Notes under the pieces: generated by a model
Seen by the model: the letters and a program-made list of their open reading frames with translations, nothing else
The model's database searches: none
Told to the model about the DNA's origin: nothing
NCBI GenBank assembly: GCA_039811185.1
Contig: JBDHYF010000009.1
Location: 1-64,000 of the forward strand
DNA: 64,000 nucleotides
Origin: JAEZDR01 sp039811185
GTDB taxonomy: Bacteria > Bacteroidota > Bacteroidia > Chitinophagales > Chitinophagaceae
Direction: 5' to 3'
In this document: one piece after another, positions 29,288 through 38,015 of the stretch
Layout: every line of letters starts with the position of its first letter
Position numbering within the stretch: the first letter of the stretch is position 1
Program-made: the position numbers and the translations under genes

Positions 29288-29323
29288 TTGTTAATGATGA
29301 CAACAAAGGTGAGCTGCAGGGAA
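29288..29323 (+). repeat. Spacer of a three-member near-identical family
   Basis: This 36-bp spacer shares its first 34 bases with the spacer at 30914-30947 and differs at three positions from that at 29679-29714. All three carry the core GATGACAACAAAG and read through as a peptide like VNDDNK(G/E)ELQG, so the target is probably one protein-coding gene family. Confidence 0.85.
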
Positions 29324-32161
29324 CTCTTAATCGCACCATGAAGGAATTGAAATGACGAAGAGCAGTTGCTTGATATAAAGGCGGAGAACTCTTAATCGCA
29401 CCATGAAGGAATTGAAATTCGATTGTTGACATAGAGAACGCTTTAGAATCGTGCTCTTAATCGCACCATGAAGGAATTGAAATTTATTGGAAGCATCAAA
29501 GAAGGCTGCCCGTTAGAGTCTCTTAATCGCACCATGAAGGAATTGAAATGATGACGATAACAAGTACCCGAATCGGTTAGGTTTCTCTTAATCGCACCAT
29601 GAAGGAATTGAAATAGGTGGTAGCATTTAATAATCAATCTTCCATCGTCTCTTAATCGCACCATGAAGGAATTGAAATTTGTGAATGATGACAACAAAGA
29701 GGAGCTGCAGGGAACTCTTAATCGCACCATGAAGGAATTGAAATCAATCGACAACCGGCTTGCTGAGCTTGCACAAGAGGCTCTTAATCGCACCATGAAG
29801 GAATTGAAATTTGGGAGAGTGAACGGCAAAAGATTGATGATGCACTCTTAATCGCACCATGAAGGAATTGAAATGGCCAACAAGTGCGGCGTTTTCCCAA
29901 CAATTGAAGTCTCTTAATCGCACCATGAAGGAATTGAAATGAAGGGAGTTGCCGTCTTCATCGGCGATTAGTTTCTCTTAATCGCACCATGAAGGAATTG
30001 AAATCTGGCTATGCGAAAATTTCGCAAGGTGGCATTAACTCTTAATCGCACCATGAAGGAATTGAAATGAAGGGAGTTGCCGTCTTCATCGGCGATTAGT
30101 TTCTCTTAATCGCACCATGAAGGAATTGAAATTAAGCTCGGTGTTCACTATGAAAATCTTTCGCATTTCTCTTAATCGCACCATGAAGGAATTGAAATGT
30201 CGGTTCCTCTGTTTCATATTTCTTGGAAAAAGTTCTCTTAATCGCGCCATGAAGGAATTGAAATAAGGTTATCGGTAATGAAGGGCAGGGGTCGGCTACT
30301 CTTAATCGCACCATGAAGGAATTGAAATACACCTATAAGGGCGTGCCGCCTACTGCGTACGATCTCTTAATCGCACCATGAAGGAATTGAAATACTGCTG
30401 CTGTTGCTGCTGTTGGAAGTCTTGTGAACTCTTAATCGCACCATGAAGGAATTGAAATAATGGAGACTTTTATGAGTGGGGCGATCCCGCAAAACTCTTA
30501 ATCGCACCATGAAGGAATTGAAATGAATGGTCGGGTAATCACTTATTGGAAAGTGCGGCCCTCTTAATCGCACCATGAAGGAATTGAAATGATGTTGGCT
30601 ATTTGGTTTCCTTTACTTAGCGGTCTCTTAATCGCACCATGAAGGAATTGAAATAGATAGAAAGTTTGATTTTCCTGATCTTTCTCTACTCTTAATCGCA
30701 CCATGAAGGAATTGAAATCAGGCGATTTGCTTTTCAACTGCATCATAAATTTACTCTTAATCGCACCATGAAGGAATTGAAATTCCGAAATGAAATTGTA
30801 AATGGTTTTATTTGTCAGCTCTTAATCGCACCATGAAGGAATTGAAATAACATAAATTTATTACCACCGTCGTCGTGCGATGCCTCTTAATCGCACCATG
30901 AAGGAATTGAAATTTGTTAATGATGACAACAAAGGTGAGCTGCAGGGCTCTTAATCGCACCATGAAGGAATTGAAATGTGATAGACTTTGATGATGAATT
31001 AATACTTTATTAACTCTTAATCGCACCATGAAGGAATTGAAATTGGGAAACAGCTTATAATAAGTTGAAGCTGCTGTTCTCTTAATCGCACCATGAAGGA
31101 ATTGAAATTGAACTCGGTCTTCCGTGCTTCGGCTCGTTTTTGACTCTTAATCGCACCATGAAGGAATTGAAATGTTTGAAAATGCAGGCAACGTTTTCAA
31201 CTTAAACACCTCTTAATCGCACCATGAAGGAATTGAAATTGCAACAAAAAAGCTAACCATTACAACCACAAACGGCTCTTAATCGCACCATGAAGGAATT
31301 GAAATTTGTAAAGCGTGCGCATTATCAATTCTATTTTAACGCTCTTAATCGCACCATGAAGGAATTGAAATATCATTAAAAACGATGCTGGCCGCTAAGC
31401 TGGAAGACTCTTAATCGCACCATGAAGGAATTGAAATAGATGAAGCCACAACCGACGACCAAACAGCCGTAACTCTTAATCGCACCATGAAGGAATTGAA
31501 ATTTGCTCATATTCAGCGTTGCTTCCCTTATAGCCAACTCTTAATCGCACCATGAAGGAATTGAAATGTGCTTGTCTTTTATAGGCAAGTTCTTTTCCTT
31601 GTCCTCTTAATCGCACCATGAAGGAATTGAAATCATGTATTGGTTGATTTGCTTTTGCTACCACATCCCCTCTTAATCGCACCATGAAGGAATTGAAATA
31701 AATTTCAACGGAGTGCCTCTGCTGGCGTATTGGCTCTTAATCGCACCATGAAGGAATTGAAATTAGAAGTAATCCAGCGCCTTATTAAGCCGGGAAAAGC
31801 TCTTAATCGCACCATGAAGGAATTGAAATAATAATTATAGAAGAAAAATTTTGGAACAGCTGGACCTCTTAATCGCACCATGAAGGAATTGAAATTCGTA
31901 AATTTTAATTTTTGTGCCGGTTGGCGAGAAGGTCTCTTAATCGCACCATGAAGGAATTGAAATCCGCTTACTGCTATTCGGTTTAGCATGTTGTATACCT
32001 CTCTTAATCGCACCATGAAGGAATTGAAATTAAGCGCGGCAACAGGAATAAGAGAAAATGGGAACCTCTTAATCGCACCATGAAGGAATTGAAATTATTT
32101 ACCTTGAGGCTTTTTCCAAAAGGTGGCGCAACTCTTAATCGCACCATGAAGGAATTGAAAT

Positions 32162-32259
32162 CTTGGTGTTCTTCAATTCAATGCGGCGAATTATTCTCTT
32201 AATCGCACCATGAAGGAATTGAAATCTTGGTGTTCTTCAATTCAATGCGGCGAATTATT
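32162..32259 (+). repeat. Tandem duplicated spacer at a repeat-type boundary
   Basis: Spacers 32162-32195 and 32226-32259 are identical over 34 bp (starting CTTGGTGTTCTTC) and separated by one repeat. The next repeat, at 32260, is the first of the block ending in A. The duplication therefore sits exactly on the switch between two repeat types, as expected if recombination joined two array segments here. Confidence 0.9.
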
Positions 32260-33008
32260 CTCTTAATCGCACCATGAAGGAATTGAAAACGGTCGGAATG
32301 TGGAATTCATTCAACAAGGAAAAGGACTCTTAATCGCACCATGAAGGAATTGAAAAAATTTCCAATAGCACATGTGCCAAGTGCGGCCGGCTCTTAATCG
32401 CACCATGAAGGAATTGAAAAGCGAGTAATCGACTCTGGGCGTCAAGCTTACTATCTCTTAATCGCACCATGAAGGAATTGAAAAACAGGAAAGACTTTGA
32501 AATTAAAACTCTGGATGAAACTCTTAATCGCACCATGAAGGAATTGAAAAGAAGTAGTTGGTATAAACTTCTACGTTTGTCATGATCTCTTAATCGCACC
32601 ATGAAGGAATTGAAAAGAATAGGAAGCTCATAAGCTTTTAGAGCATCTTCACTCTTAATCGCACCATGAAGGAATTGAAAATAGTTTAATATTCAAATGG
32701 GTTATCACTTGCCTGCTCTTAATCGCACCATGAAGGAATTGAAAATAACCTCTGTGCTTAGGTCGGTTGCTACAATCTTATCTCTTAATCGCACCATGAA
32801 GGAATTGAAAAAAGTTTTTATTGAGCTTGCCGACCATCACATAACTCTCTTAATCGCACCATGAAGGAATTGAAAATTAGTAGCAAGCACATCAATTAAC
32901 ACAGCTTTGAGAGCTCTTAATCGCACCATGAAGGAATTGAAAAGAAAAAGTTAGATACTACAAAAAATTTCAGATTGACTCTTAAGCGCACCATGAAGGA
33001 ATTGAAAA
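32260..33008 (+). repeat. Block of 12 variant CRISPR repeats ending in A
   Basis: Twelve consecutive repeats end GAATTGAAAA instead of GAATTGAAAT. They begin with the copy at 32260 and end with the copy at 32979, which also has T8G. The five repeats further from the leader (33043-33335) end in T again. The change alters only the last base of the crRNA handle, next to the spacer. Confidence 0.92.
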
Positions 33009-33463
33009 GATTAAAACAGCCAACAATGTAATCTGTACGAAGCTCTTAATCGCACCATGAAGGAATTGAAATCCCATTCACCAGCAGTTCCAATAAACTG
33101 CAAGCCCCCCTCTTAATCGCACCATGAAGGAATTGAAATTAGGACAAACCGTATGAATCGGCAGCACCGAATAATCTCTTAATCGCACCATGAAGGAATT
33201 GAAATTCGGTTGTAGCTTCGTCTTGGATGACGACTTGTGTACTCTTAATCGCACCATGAAGGAATTGAAATAACACTAAAACCCTTGTTTCCGTTGTTGA
33301 CTTAGCTCTTAATCGCACCATGAAGGAATTGAAATTTTGTAGAATTACAGTATAAAACAATTGTACTTTAGCTCTTAATCGTACCATGAAGGAATTGAAG
33401 AACTAAAAATCGATCTAAAATTTTTACACCCTAATTCAAGAACCTAACAATAATTACCGAAAC

Positions 33464-33592
33464 ATGGGTATCTATTATTTTCTGAAACGCTTGTATCAAA
33501 CCAAATCCCTATACGAAGCGTGCGCAGCGTTTTGCCTGGCCGTACAAGCTGATGTTCTGATCGGCGGAATATTGTATGTCATCTTCTTTTAA
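33464..33592 (+). CDS. Possible small hydrophobic protein, 42 residues
   Basis: The frame MGIYYFLKRLYQTKSL... ends in a hydrophobic run ILYVIFF and stops with TAA 33590-33592. It begins 62 bp after the last CRISPR repeat on the same strand. No ribosome binding site or exact -7 box was seen and I know no family. It might be a membrane peptide or a chance frame; base composition alone cannot decide. Confidence 0.22.
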   Translation: MGIYYFLKRLYQTKSLYEACAAFCLAVQADVLIGGILYVIFF

Positions 33593-33707
33593 CCTTGTTG
33601 CAAGGCTGAAAGAAACTTTCTGTCATCGATTCAAGAGCTGTAAATAGCCCGTTAAGAATTTGTATGTTTCTTCAAACCTGATGTATTCCTACCAAGCTTT
33701 TCCTCAC

Positions 33708-33734
33708 AAAAAAACCGGCCTCAAGGGAAGCCGG
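33708..33734 (-). terminator. Terminator of the amylase-susCDEF operon
   Basis: Bases 33715-33734 form a hairpin (CCGGC/GCCGG with a second TC/GA pair inside). On the - strand it is followed by seven T. It lies 25 bp after the susF stop. Confidence 0.85.
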
Positions 33735-33759
33735 CTTATTCTTAAAAAGAAAGTTTTTT

Positions 33760-35511
33760 CTACTGAATCGTTACGGTTTGATGGTACTCATCTAAAGTAA
33801 TGGTATAGGTTCCTGCTGCGGCCGGTGTGCTGAAATTGCCGCCGCCCGTCCACTTAATTTTTCTCTTGGTAATTGCACCACTGCTTCCCGCATCGCCATC
33901 ATCTTCATAATCGAAATCGCCCCACGCACTGCCTGAAAGAAACTTAATTTCTTTGCCGGCCTTCAGGTTTAGTGTAATTGTCCAAACGCCATTTCCGGCA
34001 TAAGTCATCTCAGGCGAGTTTGCAGGATCCCAGTCGTTCACACCGACCATTCCATCGCCCACAACCCGCATGGTAGAGGCTGCAAACATTTCGTACTTCA
34101 ATTGTTGCGGATCGGTACCATCCCAAATAAAACGGCTACGCGTTGCTCCGGCAGGTGCTTTCAGGTTGTCGCCATTGCCATCTTTATCTAACAATCCGTC
34201 TGCGGCTCCCTTGCCCCACCATCTGGCTTTATCAGGTCCACTGTTGTCCCATCCACCACCATCATGAAACTTAAATTCGTCGGCATTGCTGCTGTGCAAA
34301 ATCATAAATTTGTTGCTTTGCAGCAATCCACCGGTAGCAGGGTTACCCGCATCCCATCCTTGCATTCCACCAACAATACCCACTTGTTTGTTTTGAACGT
34401 AGGCCATATTCTGCGCTACATCTATCGTAACGCGATAAACGCCCGATGCAGTAACTTGAAAGTTTCCGCCCTGATTAAAGCCGGTAGTATATCCTGCTCC
34501 CGAAGGGCTTACATTGCCATAGGCGCTTCCCCAATCGCCGGGCGTCTTGGCAAACTTAAACTCATCACCCGCATTCATATAAACATAAGAGTAAAATATT
34601 TTACCCCAACGATCATCTTTTTTATCGCTAATCAACTCGAGCGGATTATTGATATCCCATCCGTTTATACTTCCTACCAAATAAAAATGATAACTCGGCA
34701 CATAGGTGTGCATGGTAACTGTTTGGGTGTTAGAATAAGCAATACCCCCTTGCTCCGTAACCGCCTTTACGCGAAACTCCAGCGTTCCAAGGCTTCCTCC
34801 TACAATGCCGGCATCCAAACCGGCCTGATTAATTTCACCCTGATTTCTTGAAAGATGGGTTTCTCCCGCCGGAATAACGATCTGATGCGGATTTGCAAAG
34901 TTTTTGGTAGTGGAATCGTACTCAATAAAATAGCTAACAACGCCGCTGTAACCGTTGAACGACTTCGTCCAGGTGAAGTCCACGGCATGCTGGGCCGCGT
35001 TCTCAATAGCCAGCGTAAGTGTTGTAGTAGGATCTACTGTTAACACCGACGGATCGGCATAAGGCGTAACCTTAAAGCTTACCACGTTAGAGGTATAAGC
35101 TTCGTTATTGTTAGCATAGGAAGAAATAACTCTTGCTTCCAAATCGTAGGGCTGCCCGATGGAAAAACCATAGTTTAAAAGCATGTTGTTTAACTCGTTT
35201 CCGGTTAAAGAAGCCGACTGCTTTGTCATCACTTCTTTTGTGAATTTGTGCGAAAAATTTCTGCCGGCAGAATCTATTTCCAACACAAACTTATAGTTCG
35301 ACGTGTCTGTAGCGTATTGCGGATTGGTCCACGAAAAAGTGATCACATCCACTTCCGCATCGGCCGGCGTGGGTGCCACTTCGGTTTTATTAGCCGACAG
35401 TGTTACGCTTTTTCCTTCCTCGTAAAAAGGAAGCTTTTCTACTTTTCGGCATCCCCACATCAGCATGAAAGCCGGAATACACAACAGAAGATATTTATGT
35501 AAATGCTTCAT
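33760..35511 (-). CDS. susF: SusF/SusE-like surface starch-binding lipoprotein
   Basis: Surface lipoprotein that binds starch or maltooligosaccharides near the SusCD transporter. 583 residues with a lipobox LMWGC (acylated C21). The SusE-type N-terminal Ig-like domain has VITFSWTNPQYATDTSNYKFVLEID, followed by a second Ig-like unit. Three carbohydrate-binding repeats then follow, each beginning with a W-rich strand (VGSINGWDINNP, VGGMQGWDAGNP, VGDGMVGVNDWDP). It is the last gene of the operon, 26 bp after susE. Length and repeat number favour SusF over SusE, but the two are homologous and the name is positional. Confidence 0.82.
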   Translation of the reverse strand: MKHLHKYLLLCIPAFMLMWGCRKVEKLPFYEEGKSVTLSANKTEVAPTPADAEVDVITFSWTNPQYATDTSNYKFVLEIDSAGRNFSHKFTKEVMTKQSASLTGNELNNMLLNYGFSIGQPYDLEARVISSYANNNEAYTSNVVSFKVTPYADPSVLTVDPTTTLTLAIENAAQHAVDFTWTKSFNGYSGVVSYFIEYDSTTKNFANPHQIVIPAGETHLSRNQGEINQAGLDAGIVGGSLGTLEFRVKAVTEQGGIAYSNTQTVTMHTYVPSYHFYLVGSINGWDINNPLELISDKKDDRWGKIFYSYVYMNAGDEFKFAKTPGDWGSAYGNVSPSGAGYTTGFNQGGNFQVTASGVYRVTIDVAQNMAYVQNKQVGIVGGMQGWDAGNPATGGLLQSNKFMILHSSNADEFKFHDGGGWDNSGPDKARWWGKGAADGLLDKDGNGDNLKAPAGATRSRFIWDGTDPQQLKYEMFAASTMRVVGDGMVGVNDWDPANSPEMTYAGNGVWTITLNLKAGKEIKFLSGSAWGDFDYEDDGDAGSSGAITKRKIKWTGGGNFSTPAAAGTYTITLDEYHQTVTIQ

Positions 35512-35537
35512 ATAGCGCTTTTTTAAAAGATTAATGG

Positions 35538-36383
35538 TTATTGTTTTTCCAGCTTATATTTTCCGGTATAAAAGTTTACCGTCACTTTATAGGTTCCGGC
35601 ATCATCGGGTGTATTAATTACCTCAGGGTCGCTTCCACCGCCCATATTGGCAGCAAGGTTGCCTTCCATCTTTCCCTGACTGGCATCGGTGGCTCCATAC
35701 TGAGGCTGCCAGTTGCCGGGAGCAGAAAGAAATTTATACTGCTTGCCCGACGTGAACGACATCACAATTTCGAAAAGTCCGTCGTTTATCTTGGTAAACT
35801 TCTGTGCCGCAGACGGGTTGTTTGTCCAATCTTCCGGCGTAGCACTTCCGGTGATGTACAGCTCTCCTGTGCCGGCGCCCGCTTTCGGTGGGTCTACAGC
35901 AAAATCTTCAAACGGAGTAATGTCGGTGATTTGTACTACGTTGGAAACTTGCTTTGCCGATCCGTTCAACGAAGCAATCACTCTTACCTCCAGTGAAAGC
36001 GGTTGCCCGAAAACCGGCTCCATCTTCCCGATGAGTTTATTAAAGTCATCTACCGTGTACACTTTGCTGAGGTCTTTGCTCACAATTACCTCTTGCACTT
36101 TCGCACTTGCAAACCCCTTCCCTGCTGAATCAAACTGAATGGTGTAAGTAACATCGTGCGAGCTTAACCCCGTGGTAAAACGGTAGTCCGGGTTCGTCCA
36201 CGACAATGTGAAAGCGGTTTTTGCTTTATCTTCCTTCTTCAGCAGCTTAGCGCCGGTATAATGAATCGTTACCACCGGCTCTTTGGCGCTTACAAGCTCT
36301 ATTCTGTTTTCATCTTTCTTACAACCTGTAAACAGGATGCCCATCATCCCAATCAGGCTAAGAACGTTTATATATTTTTTCAT
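35538..36383 (-). CDS. susE: SusE-like surface glycan-binding lipoprotein
   Basis: 281 residues, with signal peptide and lipobox FTGC (C21). The KKDEN directly after the cysteine resembles acidic surface-export signals described for some Bacteroidota lipoproteins. The N-terminal domain (AKTAFTLSWTNPDYRFTTGLSSHDVTYTIQFD) is the SusE fold. One C-terminal starch-binding unit follows (GELYITGSATPEDWTNNPS...YKFLSAPGNWQPQYG). It is shorter than SusF next door, with one binding module instead of three. It should help hand glycans to SusD/SusC. Confidence 0.82.
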   Translation of the reverse strand: MKKYINVLSLIGMMGILFTGCKKDENRIELVSAKEPVVTIHYTGAKLLKKEDKAKTAFTLSWTNPDYRFTTGLSSHDVTYTIQFDSAGKGFASAKVQEVIVSKDLSKVYTVDDFNKLIGKMEPVFGQPLSLEVRVIASLNGSAKQVSNVVQITDITPFEDFAVDPPKAGAGTGELYITGSATPEDWTNNPSAAQKFTKINDGLFEIVMSFTSGKQYKFLSAPGNWQPQYGATDASQGKMEGNLAANMGGGSDPEVINTPDDAGTYKVTVNFYTGKYKLEKQ

Positions 36384-36401
36384 ACTATGCCTTCTTTTAA
36401 A

Positions 36402-37997
36402 TTAGTAATTGGGGTTTTGACTGATGTTTGGATTAGCCGCCACTTCGGTTGACGGAATTGGATAAATTTTACGATAAGAGGCCACTCCTGTACCGTTCTT
36501 TGCGCCGCCTTTCCACGGCCATAAATAACCCGCACTTACAAATTTGTTATAGCGCACGAGGTCGGTTCTTCTGAATCCTTCCCAGTATAGCTCCCGCGCT
36601 CTCTCATCTAAAATTAAATCTGCCGACAGTGCGCCTACATTGTTGCTGGTGTTTTTAAACGCTCTTTCGCGAAGACGGTTAAAGTAAACCAATGCTTCGG
36701 CAGCCGAACCGCCGCCACCTTTTACGAAGGCTTCTGCATAAATCAAATACATTTCTGCCAAACGAAACACAGGGAAGTCCACATCGCTGAAACCGCGCTC
36801 CGGATCGTTACCAAAGCCGCCCGTTTTTGTACGGTTTCTGAATTTCACCACTGCGTATCCCTGCACAAATTTGCTTATATCAGAAATTTCAACGGACTGT
36901 CCGTTTGTATAGAAAAGCGCCCTCGAGTCGATTAACGCATTTAGGTTGAAGTTTGGATAGCCGGCAAACAGTTCCGGAAGGTTCTTAGTGGTACGAAGGC
37001 CGCTCCATCCCGTTAAGCCACCAATGTCTTTGTGTTCAGCATTGTCGCCATTTACCGAGCCGTTAATGATAAAGGTAGTGCCCCCGAAGTTTTTCGAGCG
37101 AACGCCATCGTAGTTCAATGACCAGATCACCTCCGTATTTCCAATATTGTTATCGGCCAAAAATAAATGCTGGTATTCGGGTAAAAGCGTATATCCTGCA
37201 TCAATCACTTTTTTTGCGTAAGTAAGGGCTTCTGCATATTTTGCTGTTCCGGTATACACCTCAGCATTTAAATAAACGCGGGCAAGCAGCGCCCATGCCG
37301 CCGCTTTATCCACCCTTCCATATTCATTGGTGCGTGGATCCATCAGTTCCGATTCGATGGCCGTTAATTCAGACACAACATAATCGAAGATTTCGGTTCT
37401 GTTTTTTTGAATGGGAAGAACCGATCCGCCGAAAGGCGTTGTTTCGTCTGTAAATCCGGGGCGTCCATAAAGATCCATCAACACCCAATACTGAAAGGCT
37501 CTGATGAAGCGCGCCTCAGCCCGCATCGGCTTAATTTCGTTGAAGTCTACTCCACGCCCTCCTGCTTTATCTGCCGTGCTTTCGCGGATAAACTCGTTAG
37601 CCATGGTAATGGTGTAAAAGCAACGGTTGTACAATCCGTTTAACATGGGGTTGTTTGATGACCAGTTCATGTTATGAAAATCCTGCACACCAATGTCGTT
37701 CCAGGCAACAACGGCTTCATCGGTAGATAATTCCTGCGCCATCCAGAACAAGCGTAAAAAGTCGGAAGTGCCTTCGTCGATTCCGGCTACGTCGCCGCTG
37801 CCGGCGGGTCCTGAATTGCCCGTTAATGCCTGCGAGCCATACACTTTTGCAAGCACTTGTTTATAGCCGTCTACAGAATTATAAACCTGAGCCGAAGTAT
37901 TATCGTTTGTAGGAAAACGATCTAAATCTTTGTGGCACGACATCATGATAACCGATGCGGCCAGCAGCGTTAAACTATATTTTAAATACTTTTTCAT
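36402..37997 (-). CDS. susD: SusD/RagB outer-membrane nutrient-binding lipoprotein
   Basis: Surface lid of the SusC channel that captures the oligosaccharide. 531 residues with a lipobox MMSC (C21). The TPR-like N-terminal half contains the typical RAEARFIRAFQYWVLMDLYG segment. The C-terminal part has FPVFRLAEMYLIYAEAFVKGG and the ending RKIYPIPSTEVAANPNISQNPNY, the conserved SusD terminus. It lies 18 bp downstream of susC. Confidence 0.95.
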   Translation of the reverse strand: MKKYLKYSLTLLAASVIMMSCHKDLDRFPTNDNTSAQVYNSVDGYKQVLAKVYGSQALTGNSGPAGSGDVAGIDEGTSDFLRLFWMAQELSTDEAVVAWNDIGVQDFHNMNWSSNNPMLNGLYNRCFYTITMANEFIRESTADKAGGRGVDFNEIKPMRAEARFIRAFQYWVLMDLYGRPGFTDETTPFGGSVLPIQKNRTEIFDYVVSELTAIESELMDPRTNEYGRVDKAAAWALLARVYLNAEVYTGTAKYAEALTYAKKVIDAGYTLLPEYQHLFLADNNIGNTEVIWSLNYDGVRSKNFGGTTFIINGSVNGDNAEHKDIGGLTGWSGLRTTKNLPELFAGYPNFNLNALIDSRALFYTNGQSVEISDISKFVQGYAVVKFRNRTKTGGFGNDPERGFSDVDFPVFRLAEMYLIYAEAFVKGGGGSAAEALVYFNRLRERAFKNTSNNVGALSADLILDERARELYWEGFRRTDLVRYNKFVSAGYLWPWKGGAKNGTGVASYRKIYPIPSTEVAANPNISQNPNY

Positions 37998-38015
37998 TGC
38001 TTTCTGTTTTTGCTG

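Larger units (their letters stand above)
22932..33401 (+). CRISPR. Type I-B CRISPR array, 161 repeats and 160 spacers
   Basis: The repeat is 30 bp: it begins CTCTTAATCG, continues CACCATGAAG and ends GAATTGAAAT. I located 161 copies by reading through; unit length is 64-68 bp with very few exceptions, mean 65.25, so spacers average about 35 bp. The last eight bases, ATTGAAAT, form the expected Cas6 handle. Nearly all repeats are identical. Exceptions: A12G at 30235, T8G at 32979, twelve consecutive repeats ending in A (32260-33008), and a degenerate terminal copy at 33372 (C11T, last two bases GA). Conserved leader-side repeats and a decayed distal one fix the growth direction, away from cas2. 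The many short ORFs across this region are translations of the repeat and not genes. Confidence 0.99.
33402..33759. other. Intergenic region distal to the array
   Basis: About 360 bp with no large gene. It contains one small possible ORF (33464-33592, +), two very short hairpins (33593-33605 and 33609-33621) without T tracts, and the terminator of the - strand sus operon (33708-33734). No further repeats, tracrRNA-like sequence or mobile-element ends were seen. Confidence 0.6.

Noticed and set aside
29663..29851. + strand ORF with the unit LNRTMKELK
   Set aside because: The same repeat read on the other strand across three spacers; not a gene.
30394..30428. Low-complexity spacer with repeated CTG
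   Set aside because: Simple-sequence coding DNA is common in targets; nothing else marks it as special.
23413..33387. Many - strand ORFs of 60-249 codons over the array, with repeating peptides such as FNSFMVRLR and FQFLHGAIK
   Set aside because: They are translations of the CRISPR repeat in two frames. The repeat lacks stops in these frames, and spacers supply the variable parts.
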